The position numbers and the translations under genes were made by a program. A stretch of DNA of 64,000 nucleotides from Halobacteriales archaeon QS_8_69_26 (GTDB taxonomy: Archaea > Halobacteriota > Halobacteria > Halobacteriales > SW-7-71-33): positions 1 through 64,000 of the forward strand of contig PXRX01000008.1 of assembly GCA_003023195.1 (NCBI GenBank), read 5' to 3'. Shown one piece after another: positions 51,746-62,731 of this stretch. Numbering within the stretch: position 1 is the stretch's first letter; each line of letters opens with the position of its first letter. The notes under the pieces were generated by a model that ran no database searches, was not told the DNA's origin, and saw only the letters and a program-made list of their open reading frames with translations.

Positions 51746-51833
51746 CGGTCGGATCGTCCGACCCTATGACCGGGGACGGCATATGCGATCCGGCCTGGAT
51801 ACGCGGCCCGACTCCGTGGCTCCGCTCACCGCC

Positions 51834-52466
51834 TCACCCCCCGTCGCTCGCGTTCGGGACGCGCACGACGATCCGACCGGTCGCGCCGCCCTCGTGGTCG
51901 TGGTCCGTGTCGTTCCAGACGCGGACGGCCGACCCGCAGTAGGTCCCCGGATCGGCGTCGGGCGGGACCTCGACGGGAACCTCGACCGTGACCTCCGGTC
52001 GGACGGGATCCCACTCCCAGTACGGGTTCGGCGTGGGGTAGACCTGGTCCGGGGACGGCGTCAGTTCGACGGAGGAGATCCGGACCTCGACCACGCCGTC
52101 ACCCGGTCGTCGGACGTGTACCTCCCCGACGTTCCTGGCCGTCACTGTGGCGGTGCCGTTCTCGCCCGGTCGTAGCGTCACCGGATCGACGGTGACCCCC
52201 GGCGGGTCGTCCGGTCCCTCGGGTGGCGGCACCGTCGCGGATCCCGGGGACGAGCAGTCCCGATCCGGCGTCGCGGTGGACGAGGCGCCCGCTGTCGGTG
52301 TCGCTCCGGTACGCGCCGGGGTCGGTGACGCGTTCGAGGCCGTCGCCGTCGGTCCGCGGTCCGTCTCCGCCGGGGTGGATGCGGCGTCGTCCACGACCGG
52401 GATCCCACCCAGGCACCCGCTCGCGACCACCGCGAGGGCCAGGACGGCGACGGGGTACCGTTCCAT
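51834..52466 (-). CDS. Lipoprotein, Thr/Ser-rich linker and beta domain
   Basis: 210-residue secreted lipoprotein: signal MERYPVAVLALAVVASGC with the lipidated Cys18, a Thr/Pro/Ala/Ser-rich linker of about 60 residues (O-glycosylation-like), and a beta-rich C-terminal domain (GVTVDPVTLRPGENGTATVTARNVGEVHV to PDADPGTYCGSAVRVWNDTDHDH). The ATG at 52466 lies inside the extended frame of the neighbouring GNAT gene. No enzymatic motif. Confidence 0.78.
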   Translation of the reverse strand: MERYPVAVLALAVVASGCLGGIPVVDDAASTPAETDRGPTATASNASPTPARTGATPTAGASSTATPDRDCSSPGSATVPPPEGPDDPPGVTVDPVTLRPGENGTATVTARNVGEVHVRRPGDGVVEVRISSVELTPSPDQVYPTPNPYWEWDPVRPEVTVEVPVEVPPDADPGTYCGSAVRVWNDTDHDHEGGATGRIVVRVPNASDGG

Positions 52467-52951
52467 CGGCCGCGAGTTTCAGCCGGGCTGACAAGTGCTT
52501 TGGGGAGCTCCTTGCCTATCTCGTACCCCAGGTCCCGGTAGTTCTCGGGAACGTCCTCCGGCGGGAGGCGGACGAGGATCGACTCGGGGTCGTAGCCGTT
52601 CTCCCGGTAGAACCGGTCGACGTAGCCGCCGGCGGAGCCGAGAGTGACGCGCGAGAAGCCCAGGGTGGCCGCGCGGGCCTCGAACTCGGCCAGGAGACCC
52701 GTACCGATCCCCCGGCGCTGGTGGTCGTTTTCGACGGCGATCCCCGCGAGTTCTACAACGCCATCGTCCCCCGGTTGCCCCAGGCAGTGTCCCACGAGGT
52801 CGCCGTCGCGGTAGGCGCCCACGAGCAACTCCGGGTGGTCCTCGTACCAGCCCCGGACCGTCCCGGGCGACTCGTCGCGGTCGACGTACCGGTTGTGGAG
52901 GCGGCGGAACTCGTCCAGGTCGGCCTCGTCGACGGGTCGGTACTCGGTCAC
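52178..52951 (-). CDS. GNAT acetyltransferase with overrun, probably 3'-truncated
   Basis: The first about 150 residues are a normal GNAT domain: EYRPVDEADLDEFRRLHNRYV, VGHCLGQPGDDGVVELAGIAV, the acetyl-CoA loop ENDHQRRGIGTGLLAEFEARA, and the Tyr-containing end GGYVDRFYRENGYDPESILVRLPPED. After LGYEIGKELPKALVSP the frame stays open for about 95 more residues that are Arg/Pro/Ser-rich and coincide with the lipoprotein gene in another frame; this part is not homologous to GNATs. So the native end was probably lost at about 52500 by a deletion or frameshift. Substrate unknown. Confidence 0.7.
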   Translation of the reverse strand: MTEYRPVDEADLDEFRRLHNRYVDRDESPGTVRGWYEDHPELLVGAYRDGDLVGHCLGQPGDDGVVELAGIAVENDHQRRGIGTGLLAEFEARAATLGFSRVTLGSAGGYVDRFYRENGYDPESILVRLPPEDVPENYRDLGYEIGKELPKALVSPAETRGRWNGTPSPSWPSRWSRAGAWVGSRSWTTPHPPRRRRTADRRRRPRTRHRPRRVPERHRQRAPRPPRRRIGTARPRDPRRCRHPRDRTTRRGSPSIR

Positions 52952-53144
52952 GTCAGAGGGCGGGGCTCCCGGGGGCCTAGGCGGATCGGATCGGGACGCC
53001 CGGTGGCGGTGACCTGGACCGGGAGAATCGAGGACGGTTGTCCGGATCCGGGTATCTGGGGGTTGTGGCCCGAATCGGAGTCGACGACCGGATCAGTAGG
53101 GAGTAGCGGATCGAACCGGTGGAGTGCGGTGGGCCGGACCGGAC

Positions 53145-55370
<2,226 letters not shown>

Positions 55371-55656
55371 GATTTCACGATCGCGGGGATACCGGATCTG
55401 GGCTTCGGGGACCGATATGTCTTACGTTACCCCGGGAAGGGAACGGATCTCGGGGTCGGTCCCGTCGCACGATCCGAACCCTATGCGATCCGTTCACATA
55501 TGCCTACCGGCTCGCCCGTGGACACCGGAGACCGCGCGGGTTCGCCCGCACCCTTCTGAACCACGCGGGGATCACCCTGCCTCCGGGGATCACGCGGGTT
55601 CGACCGTACCACCGGGGATCGCGAGGGTTTAACCTCGACGGCGGCGGTGTGCCGGT

Positions 55657-57078
55657 ATGGAACTGCTGGCGTTCGACGGGCGAACCGGCGCGGCCGGGGA
55701 CATGATCCTCGGGGCCCTCGTGGGCGCCGGCGCCGACCCGGCGGCCCTGGCTCCGGTCGAAGACGCCCTGGGCGTCGAGTACGGCGTCGGCACCGTCGAC
55801 CGGGCCGGGATCGGGGCCACGCGGGTGGCCGTCCGGATCCCCGACGACGGTGACGACGCACCCGACGGGGACCACGCACACGACGGTCGGGACGACGCAC
55901 CCGACGAGGACCACGCACACGACGGTCGGGACGACGCTCACGCCACCGACCACGCTCACGACGACCACGACCACGACGACCACGCTCACGACGACCACGA
56001 CGACCACGACCACCACGGTCATCACGGCCACGACCACGATCACGACACCGACCACGCCGAAGGGGCGGGACCGGACCGGGCCTACCCGGAGGTGGTCGAA
56101 CTGGTCGAGTCGATGGACCTCCCCGGTCCGGTGGCCGAGGACGCCCTGTCGGTGTTCGGGATCCTGGCCGAGGCGGAGGCGGCGGTCCACGACGCCGATC
56201 CGGGGACGACGCGCTTCCACGAGGTCGGTGCCGACGACGCCGTCGCGGACGTGGTCGGCGCCGCCCTCCTCTTCGACGACCTGGATCCGGACCGGGTCGT
56301 GACGGCGCCGCTCTCGGCCGGCGGCGGCGAGGTGACGTTCAGCCACGGGACCTATCCCGTCCCGGCGCCGGCGACCGTCGAGGTCGCCGCCCGGGCCGAC
56401 TGGGAACTGCGGGGCGGGCCCGTCGACGCCGAGTTGTTGACCCCGACGGGGGCCGCGATCCTCGCCCACTACGCCGAGGGCGTCGAGTCCCTTCCGGCCC
56501 TCCGGGTCGAGGAAACCGGCTACGGTGCCGGACGGCGGGACCTGGGATCCCGACCGAACGTCCTGCGGGCGATCCGCGGCCGGGCGCGGACCGGGGCCGT
56601 CGACGGTGGCGGACTGGACCGGGAGGGGATCGCGGTCCTGGAGACGAACCTCGACGACGCCGCCCCGGAACTGCTGGGCGGCCTCCAGTCGACGCTGGCC
56701 GAGGCCGGCGCCCTGGACGTGTCCGTGGTTCCGCTGACCGCAAAGAAGTCCCGCCCAGGCCACCTCGTCAAGGTGATCGCACGTTCCGAAGACGCCGAAC
56801 GGGTGGCCCGCCGCCTCGCCGAGGAGACGGGGACGCTGGGGGTCCGCGCGACCGGCGCGACCCACCGGTTCGTGGCCGACCGCCGGGTCGAGACGGTGAC
56901 CGTCGAGGCCGGCGGCGAGACCCACGAGGTCGACGTCAAGGTCGGGAGCGCCGGCGGCGAGGTCTACGACGTCAGCGCCGAGTACGACGACGCCGCGGCC
57001 GTCGCGAGCGACGTCGACCTCCCGATCCGGGAGGTCGTGCGCCGCGCCGAGACCGCCTTCCGCGAGGGGGATCGCTGA
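55657..57078 (+). CDS. larC: LarC nickel-pincer cofactor synthase
   Basis: 473-residue LarC (DUF111), which inserts nickel into the pyridinium-thioacid precursor to make the pincer cofactor of LarA racemases. N-terminal signature LLAFDGRTGAAGDMILGALVGAG; then, at about residues 70-135, an extended His/Asp-rich loop (HAHDGRDDA, DHAHDDHDHDDHAHDDHDDHDHH type) for nickel capture, much longer than usual; then FHEVGADDAVADVVGAA, LLTPTGAAILA and ETNLDDAAPELLGGL. No larB, larE or larA gene is adjacent. The last codons are followed by a second GGGATCGCTGA copy. Confidence 0.88.
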   Translation: MELLAFDGRTGAAGDMILGALVGAGADPAALAPVEDALGVEYGVGTVDRAGIGATRVAVRIPDDGDDAPDGDHAHDGRDDAPDEDHAHDGRDDAHATDHAHDDHDHDDHAHDDHDDHDHHGHHGHDHDHDTDHAEGAGPDRAYPEVVELVESMDLPGPVAEDALSVFGILAEAEAAVHDADPGTTRFHEVGADDAVADVVGAALLFDDLDPDRVVTAPLSAGGGEVTFSHGTYPVPAPATVEVAARADWELRGGPVDAELLTPTGAAILAHYAEGVESLPALRVEETGYGAGRRDLGSRPNVLRAIRGRARTGAVDGGGLDREGIAVLETNLDDAAPELLGGLQSTLAEAGALDVSVVPLTAKKSRPGHLVKVIARSEDAERVARRLAEETGTLGVRATGATHRFVADRRVETVTVEAGGETHEVDVKVGSAGGEVYDVSAEYDDAAAVASDVDLPIREVVRRAETAFREGDR

Positions 57079-57430
57079 TCCGCCGGGATCGCTGACTCTC
57101 CCGCGACCGGGATCCCGGGACCGATCCCTGCCGAACCCCCGGGAGTGGGAGGCCTGCCCTCCCCCGACTCCGGACGACCGGCCCGGCGGCCGAGCCGGTC
57201 GCCCGTCGGGGCCGGCGTGTACCTTCTCCCGGGCGATCCCCGGTAGTGGACGCGGCCGGTCGCCCACCCGTGAGGCCCCGGAGCGGTAGCGACGGGGCCG
57301 AACACCTCGGGCGAGCGGCGCAAATCGAAGATTTGCTGGCTCCCGAGTAGGACTCGGGAACGGTCGGGGAGGTGAGGGGGTCACGCACTCGGCCGGGGAT
57401 CCGGTGTGCGGTGTGCGGCCGGAAATCGAC
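57079..57430. other. Gene-free spacer with two perfect hairpins
   Basis: Mostly GC-rich unique DNA. At 57320-57336 GCAAATC-GAA-GATTTGC and at 57341-57359 TCCCGAGT-AGG-ACTCGGGA form two adjacent short-loop hairpins, with flanking G/C-rich complementary words (CCTCGGGCGAG before, GGTGAGGGGG after). The rest shows nothing gene-like. Confidence 0.6.
57320..57359. other. Double hairpin motif
   Basis: Stem 1 is 7 bp with a GAA loop (57320-57336); stem 2 is 8 bp with an AGG loop (57341-57359); four bases separate them. It lies between the end of larC and the 3' end of the beta-propeller gene (convergent), so terminator or structured RNA are options. No poly-T tract follows directly. Confidence 0.6.
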
Positions 57431-58765
57431 TCACTCCCGGTTCTCCTCGACGGCCCCGCAGTGACACTCGCCGCGGCAGTAGGTCATCTCGCCGCCGGTG
57501 TCGACCCCGGCGGCCACCAGGTCCGCGAGCAGTCGCCCGCCCATCGAGGCCTCGGGCCGCACCCCGCCGGCGGTGGCGCCGTACGGCGACGCACCGACGG
57601 GGATCCGCTCTACGACCTCGCGCTCGTCGGGATCGATCACCGCCACCTCGTCGCTCGTCTGGACGGGCACGAACAGCGACCGGCGGTCGGGGTCCCAGGT
57701 GCCCGTGTACGCCACGCCGCCGAGGTCGATCCGACCCTCGACGGTCGCCTCCCGCACGTCGACGACGGTCACGTCCTCGGTGTCCGGCGTGAACACGAAC
57801 AGCGTCCGGTCGTCCGGCGCGATCTCGCTGGTCAGGGGGTTCTCCCCGAGGCCGTCGGCGGTCGTGAGCCTGGCGACTTCTTCCGGATCGGTCGGGTCGG
57901 AGACGTCCCAGATGCTCTCGGCGCCGTCGCCCTCGTCGTGTTCGACCGCGAGGCGGTCGCCGTCCAGGGCGGCGGTGCCCATCCAGGGCCGGGCCTCATC
58001 GACGCCCTCGACCACGGGGTCGACGTCCACCTGTGCGACCACCTCGAAGGGATCCACCCGCAGGACCGTCAGCGTGTCCCCGAAGAGGTCGGGGACGAAC
58101 GCGTGGTCGCCGCCGGGCGCGAACGTGACGTCGCAGGGGCCGGGGCCCTCGCGGTCCTCGCCGGTCCCCTCGCCGCGGTCTATCGAGGCGAGGGCCTCCC
58201 CGAACGACCCGGAGTCGGGGTCGGCGTCGACCAGGAACTGCCGGTGGGCCGGTTCGCGGGCGCTGACGACCACCCGGTTGCCGTCGGGCGTTCGCTCCAG
58301 CCAGTTCGCACCCGCCCCCGTCTCCACCCGCGCGGCCTCCGAGAGGTCGCCCGCCCGGAGTGCGGCCACGCCGTCGGAGACGTTCACCCAGAGGTGGTCG
58401 TCGGGGTCGGTCACCAGCCCCGGCGAGTACTGGTTCGAGGGGAACGAGGCGGTCAGGCCGGCCCCGACCGTCTCCACTACCTCCATGGCGTCGGGGTCGA
58501 GGACGCTGACCGTCCGGTCGCCGGTGTTGAAGACGTACACCGACGGCGCGAGGCGGTTCCCGTCCCCGCCTCCGAGTGGCCCGCCGAGACACCCGGCACC
58601 GGCGACCGCCCCGACCGCGGTCGACCCCCACAGGAGGTGCCGGCGCGAGACGCCCCTGTCGGGGTCAGTCGGTGCGGGTCCCTCTCCTGTCGAACGGCCG
58701 GACCCCCTGGCACCCTCCGCGCGGTCGTCCGTCTCGGATGGACCGTCGGACACCGTCGGTGTCAC
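57431..58765 (-). CDS. Tat-exported beta-propeller lipoprotein (YncE-like)
   Basis: 444-residue secreted protein. Tat motif SRRHLLWGSTAVGAVAGAGC, with lipidated Cys near residue 58 after an acidic 35-residue start. The mature part has seven-bladed-type repeats such as SVYVFNTGDRTVSVLDPDAMEVVETVGAG, VFVPDLFGDTLTVLRVDPFEVVAQVDVD, DRTLFVFTPDTEDVTVVDVREATVEGRIDL and SDEVAVIDPDEREVVERIPVGASPYG. The C-terminus carries a Cys cluster (YCRGECHCG) that might bind a metal or cofactor. Ligand unknown; some relatives bind heme or DNA. Confidence 0.8.
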   Translation of the reverse strand: MTPTVSDGPSETDDRAEGARGSGRSTGEGPAPTDPDRGVSRRHLLWGSTAVGAVAGAGCLGGPLGGGDGNRLAPSVYVFNTGDRTVSVLDPDAMEVVETVGAGLTASFPSNQYSPGLVTDPDDHLWVNVSDGVAALRAGDLSEAARVETGAGANWLERTPDGNRVVVSAREPAHRQFLVDADPDSGSFGEALASIDRGEGTGEDREGPGPCDVTFAPGGDHAFVPDLFGDTLTVLRVDPFEVVAQVDVDPVVEGVDEARPWMGTAALDGDRLAVEHDEGDGAESIWDVSDPTDPEEVARLTTADGLGENPLTSEIAPDDRTLFVFTPDTEDVTVVDVREATVEGRIDLGGVAYTGTWDPDRRSLFVPVQTSDEVAVIDPDEREVVERIPVGASPYGATAGGVRPEASMGGRLLADLVAAGVDTGGEMTYCRGECHCGAVEENRE

Positions 58766-58860
58766 CTACAACGTCCCGGGGGACCGGCGGACCTAAAACC
58801 CACGCCCGTTGGCGGTGGATCCGCACGGCCGTCGGCTCCCCGGACCGTCGGTGCGCAGGG

Positions 58861-59070
58861 GGTGCCGGCGGGGCCGGTCCGGAGAGCGTCGGTGCTGGCG
58901 GGATCGGTCCGGAAAGCGTCGGTGCTGACGGGATCGGTCTGGGAACGTCGGTGCCGACGGGATCGATCCGGGGGTTCGGCGACGCTAATGGAGTCGGTCC
59001 GGAGAACGGAGGCCGCCGGGATCGGTCGGAGACCGGCGGTGCTGGCGGGGTCGGTTCGGTGAAGCGGGAC
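58861..59070 (+). repeat. 27-30-bp degenerate tandem array, about seven units
   Basis: Units begin at 58861, 58891, 58921 and then at 27-30-base steps up to about 59068; each reads roughly GGTGCTGGCGGGATCGGTCC plus GGAAAGCGTC. Sequence decay increases towards both ends. It fills the spacer between the MTH865-like gene and the propeller gene and would encode collagen-like GAGGIGPESV repeats by chance; no start or signal supports a gene. Confidence 0.85.
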
Positions 59071-59084
59071 GGGTCGGGATCCGC

Positions 59085-59342
59085 TCAGATGTAGCCTTCG
59101 TCGTCTAGCTGGTCCATGATGTCGTCGACGAACGACTCGACGTCGTCGTACGGGAAGTCGCCGCCTGGGAGCTTCGTGTTCAGCTCCATCGCGGTCATCG
59201 AGAAGTCGCCGGACTCGAACCGCGTCCCCGGGCCGTTGGGCAGGGCCGGAACCAGGTCCATCGGACTCGAGATCGGGTAGTCGGCGCCCTCGAAGGCGTC
59301 GATCATCTGCTCGCGGAGGTCGTCCCTGTCTACGTCTGCCAT
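59085..59342 (-). CDS. MTH865-like family protein
   Basis: 85-residue helical protein of the MTH865 (PF07747-type) family, EF-hand-like in fold: REQMIDAFEGADYPISSPMDLVPALPNGPGTRFESGDFSMTAMELN then PYDDVESFVDDIMDQLDDEGYI. Function unknown; many archaea carry one to several copies. A TTTTTTAACC promoter-like tract (59372-59382, minus) lies about 35 bases upstream of the ATG at 59342. Its 3' flank holds the 27-30-bp tandem array. Confidence 0.85.
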   Translation of the reverse strand: MADVDRDDLREQMIDAFEGADYPISSPMDLVPALPNGPGTRFESGDFSMTAMELNTKLPGGDFPYDDVESFVDDIMDQLDDEGYI

Positions 59343-59550
59343 GGTTCAGGTGGATCCATGACAGACCACGGTTAAAAAACATTCGAGATTGATTGAACTC
59401 ACAACTCGGTTCCAGTTTCCGGACGCGGTCGGGCGGCCACCGTCGGCGATCCCGGTCGAACCACGGGACGCGATGGCCTCCGGAGGGCACGGGGCCGGGG
59501 GTGTCGAACGAGTTCGTGAGCGGCTCCTACCCGGTGGAAACGGAGGCGGA

Positions 59551-59560
59551 ACTTTATGTA
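59551..59560 (+). promoter_or_regulatory. TATA box of 55-residue ORF
   Basis: ACTTTATGTA centred about 29 bases before the ATG at 59584. Confidence 0.55.
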
Positions 59561-59583
59561 CAACCGCGTGGATCGTTCGAGCG

Positions 59584-59751
59584 ATGACGGGGACGCCACA
59601 GGACGAGGGCAGCGCCCACACCCACGTCGGGGAGTGGGCCGACCTGATCGGCGACCGCGTACCCGACTCCGCGCGGCGCGAGCGGACGCTCGCGGACCGC
59701 CCCGTACCGCCCCGCGAGGACGACGACCCCGACCCGACGGGCGCGAGCTAG
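59584..59751 (+). CDS. Short acidic hypothetical protein, 55 residues
   Basis: ATG 59584, TAG 59749-59751. A soluble, highly charged protein (HTHVGEWADLIGDRVPDSARRERTLADRP start-to-middle, ending in PREDDDPDPTGAS), with codon use like neighbouring genes and a TATA box at leaderless spacing. It is convergent with malate dehydrogenase, stops 3 bases apart. No family recognised; conserved position next to mdh would be worth testing. Confidence 0.6.
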   Translation: MTGTPQDEGSAHTHVGEWADLIGDRVPDSARRERTLADRPVPPREDDDPDPTGAS

Positions 59752-59754
59752 GGG

Positions 59755-60669
59755 TCAGGAGACCTGGGCGTACTGCTCGGAGAGTTTCTCGGCGGCGTCG
59801 CCGAACTGGTCGCGCTCGAACTCCGAGAGTTCCCACTCGATCACTTCCTCGACGCCGTCGCTCCCCAGTTTCAGGGGCACGCCCAGGGCGACGTCGTCGT
59901 AGCCGTACTCGCCGTCCAGTTTGATCGACCCGGGGATCACCTCGCCGGTGTCCCGGAGGACGGCCTCGACCATGTGGCCGACGCCCGTCGCGGGGCCCCA
60001 CTCGGTGGCACCCTTGCGCTCGATGACGTTCATCGCGGACTGCTGGAGGTCCGACAGTATCTCCTCCCGTTCGCCGTCGGAGAACGCGGGGTCCCGGCCG
60101 TTCACCCGCACCGTCGAGAAGACGGGGACCTGGTCGTCGCCGTGTTCGCCGAGGATCGTCGCCTCGACGTTGCCCACCGGGGCCGAGAAGCGCTCGGCCA
60201 GGACGTACCGGAACCGGGCGCTGTCGAGGCGGTTCCCGAAGCCGATCACCTTCCCGCGGTCGCGGTCGCCGGTCTCGTAGAGGTGGCGGTTCAGCACGTC
60301 CACCGGGTTCGAGGTGGTGATGGAGACGAAGTCGTCGGTGTGCTCGTGGAGGCTCCCGGCGATGTCCTCCATGATGGGGGCGTTGTCGTTCGCCAGGTCC
60401 AGCCGGGTCTGGCCCGGGCTCCGGGGGATGCCCGCCGTGATCACCACGACGTCCGACCCGGCGGTAGCCTCGTACCCGCCCTGGCGGATCGTGGTGTTCG
60501 AGTCGTAGGCGACCCCGTGGTTGGTGTCGGCCGCCTGGCCGACCGTCTCGTCCTCCTTGTCCGGGATGTCGACGAACACGACCTCGTCGGCGACCTCCCG
60601 GAGCGCGATGTTGTACCCCGCGGCGGCCCCGACCGTGCCGGCCGCGCCGATGACGCTTACCTTTGCCAT
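59755..60669 (-). CDS. mdh: Malate dehydrogenase (LDH-like MalDH)
   Basis: 304-residue tetrameric halophilic malate dehydrogenase of the TCA cycle. NAD-binding start [21 protein letters not shown], acidic FVDIPDK strand, substrate loop [17 protein letters not shown] with the Arg that selects dicarboxylate, [25 protein letters not shown] and the catalytic His of [14 protein letters not shown]. The sequence is strongly acidic as in Haloarcula MalDH. ATG at 60669 is standard. Confidence 0.95.
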   Translation of the reverse strand: MAKVSVIGAAGTVGAAAGYNIALREVADEVVFVDIPDKEDETVGQAADTNHGVAYDSNTTIRQGGYEATAGSDVVVITAGIPRSPGQTRLDLANDNAPIMEDIAGSLHEHTDDFVSITTSNPVDVLNRHLYETGDRDRGKVIGFGNRLDSARFRYVLAERFSAPVGNVEATILGEHGDDQVPVFSTVRVNGRDPAFSDGEREEILSDLQQSAMNVIERKGATEWGPATGVGHMVEAVLRDTGEVIPGSIKLDGEYGYDDVALGVPLKLGSDGVEEVIEWELSEFERDQFGDAAEKLSEQYAQVS

Positions 60670-60797
60670 GACGCCTGAAACTGTCACCGGCCGCCCGTTA
60701 AGCGCGTCGGATCGTTCGGTCGGTCGGGTCGTCCGGGTGGTTGGGTCGGTCGGATCGTCCGCGGACCGGTCGACGGCTGTCCGTCGCCAGGCCGGCC

Positions 60798-60970
60798 TCA
60801 GAGTTCCAGGGCGACGACCCCGGCCCGGGAACCCCTCGGTCCGGGCGACCGGCACCCGGTGGTCGTGTTCGCCGTGGAGCACCAGGACGGGGACGCAGTC
60901 CGGCCGTTTTCCGCCGTTCGAACCCGCTACGGGCCAGTTCCGACCGGACGTCCCGTCCGCGCGCCGCGGC
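60798..60970 (-). pseudogene. Alpha/beta hydrolase C-terminal relic
   Basis: On the minus strand, [23 protein letters not shown] (about 60900-60840) is the typical acid-residue segment of prolyl-oligopeptidase or dienelactone-hydrolase-type alpha/beta hydrolases. It is followed after a frame change by AGVVALEL and a stop at 60798. The nucleophile elbow and the final His segment are missing on either side, so only a scar of a hydrolase gene remains between mdh and the next lipoprotein gene. Confidence 0.55.
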
Positions 60971-61018
60971 CAGCACCTTTCACGCCCTTTTTTCATTCCG
61001 CCCGTCGTTCCGGCCGTC

Positions 61019-61824
61019 GTGAGCGACCGCGACGAGGGCCGCCCGACGATGCGGTTACGGGGAGACGACGCCGGAGGGTCCGGGGAGCGACCGTCGGAAC
61101 CCGAGCACGGGAGGTCGACGACGCGACGCCGACTGCTCGCGACGGGGGCGGCGGGGCTGACCGCCGGCCTCGCCGGGTGTTCGTTGACCGAGGAGGCCGG
61201 GTCGTCGGGTGACCGAGAGGTCGGAACGCCGGGGGACCGGGAGGTCCGACTCGACGTGACGGTTCTCGACCCGGACGGCGACCCGGTCACCGACGAACCG
61301 GTCGTACTGCTCGATACTGGCGGTACCACCGACGCCCAGGTCGCCCGCACCGACGGCGACGGTCTGGCCCCCTTCGTCGAGGGGGTCGGCCCGCCGCCGT
61401 GCAACACTCACTTCGTGGGGCTCCCCGACCGGCGGTTCCGCCGCGATGTCGGGTGCTTCGAGGGCGGGACCACCGAGTCCGTCGAGGTCCGCCTCGACGA
61501 GGAATCGATGGCCGGTCCGCGGGAGCCGGGTGCCCCCCGGGAGAACGGGAGGTCAGGATCACGGTGACGGTCCTCGACGGCGGCGACCCCGTGGTCGACC
61601 AACCCCTGCTGTTGCAGGACAGGGGTGGCACTCCCGACACGCGGATCGGGCTCACCGACGGGGAAGGTCGGGAAGTCTTCTTCGAGGGCGTCGGTCCGCC
61701 ACCCTGTAACACGCAGTTCGTCGAACTCCCGGAGCGCGAGGTGAGCCGGGAGGTCGGGTGTCACGACGGCGGCGCGACCGAGTCCGTCGAAATCGACCTC
61801 GCCGCCGTCGGCGATACCGCCTGA
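61019..61824 (+). pseudogene. Tat lipoprotein with two tandem modules, frameshifted between them
   Basis: GTG 61019 (or ATG 61049) opens a protein with a Tat lipobox signal ([21 protein letters not shown], Cys near residue 54). Module 1 (about residues 75-160): [29 protein letters not shown] to [34 protein letters not shown]. Module 2, about 70% similar, lies in the +1 frame: REVRITVTVLDGGDPVVDQPLLLQDRGG to GPPPCNTQFVELPEREVSREVGCHDGGATESVEI. The frame is lost at a run of six C (61533-61538), so module 1 ends 10 codons later at a TGA (61567). Intact, it would be a two-domain carboxypeptidase-regulatory-like surface lipoprotein; CCCCCC is a likely slippage or error site. A CCTTTTTT box lies about 27 bases upstream. 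Confidence 0.75.
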
Positions 61825-61956
61825 TCCTCGACCACGCCGGCAACCGTCCTCCGGTACTGGAGTCCCGGTCCGGTGTCCGCCGTGGGGATCCGGTGGAGGA
61901 GAGCCCGTCGGGCCGATCCCACCACGCTTTTCGCCGGCGACCGCCTTCCAACGGGT

Positions 61957-62724
61957 ATGAGCGACTTCGACAAGGAAGCCGAGCGCGAGAAGTTGCGCGA
62001 GAAGTACGAGCAGGAACAGGCCGAGCGACGGGCCACACAGCAGATGTCCGAACTCCTCCTGCAGGGGGCGACGATGACCAACTCCCACTGCGACGACCAC
62101 GGCGACCCCGTCTTCCGGTACGACGGCGAGGAGTTCTGCCCCACCTGCCGGGCCGAGGGCCGGGAAACCGGTCAGGGGGAGAGCCACGAGGAGGAGGGCC
62201 AGGACGGCCAGCAGGGGGCACAGGCGGAAGGGGCGGACGCCGGTGGGACGGACGCCGAGGCCGAACGGACCGCGGCCGGCGGGGCCGACGCCGGGGAAGA
62301 CGGATCGGGCACCGAGGCCGAACCGACCCGAAACACCGGCCGCGGGACGCCGACGGAGGCGGGGGACCGCCCCGCCGGCACACCCGGATCCCGACCGGCG
62401 GGGAACGCCCGCTCCCCGCCCGCGGACGACCGGGGCGGGGCCGCGAGGGGGGACGGCCGGTCACCACCGGCCGCCGATCCGCGGGGGGGCGAACCCCGGA
62501 CGGCCGACCGTCCCGACCGACCGACGGACGCCCGGTCCCCACAGGGGCGGGCGGCGCCGGGTGCGGGGGACGCCGGGGACCTCGCGACCGCCGAGGCCTC
62601 GCTCCGCCGGACCCTGGTCCGGTTCGCGCGCCGGGCCGAGGGGACCGACGACCCCCGGCGGGCCCGGGAGGACCTCCGTGTCGCCCGGGAGGCCGCCGAG
62701 ACCCTGGCCGCGCTCCGGGACTGA
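61957..62724 (+). CDS. Zinc-ribbon protein of the Sjogren/scleroderma autoantigen 1 family
   Basis: 255 residues. N-terminal helix (DFDKEAEREKLREKYEQEQAERRATQQM) then the family zinc ribbon: LLLQGATMTNSHCDDHGDPVFRYDGEEFCPTC (two Cys/His pairs). A long Gly/Ala/Arg/Pro-rich disordered region (about residues 70-205) separates it from a C-terminal helix bundle (ASLRRTLVRFARRAEGTDDPRRAREDLRVAREAAETLAALRD). The family (archaeal to human ANKRD-associated p27) is of unknown role, perhaps nucleic-acid related. ATG at 61957. Confidence 0.82.
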   Translation: MSDFDKEAEREKLREKYEQEQAERRATQQMSELLLQGATMTNSHCDDHGDPVFRYDGEEFCPTCRAEGRETGQGESHEEEGQDGQQGAQAEGADAGGTDAEAERTAAGGADAGEDGSGTEAEPTRNTGRGTPTEAGDRPAGTPGSRPAGNARSPPADDRGGAARGDGRSPPAADPRGGEPRTADRPDRPTDARSPQGRAAPGAGDAGDLATAEASLRRTLVRFARRAEGTDDPRRAREDLRVAREAAETLAALRD

Positions 62725-62731
62725 CCGGGGG

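Noticed and set aside
58861-59070. Collagen-like protein gene (GAGGIGPESV repeats)
   Set aside because: No start, promoter or signal peptide and the units decay with indels that are not multiples of three.
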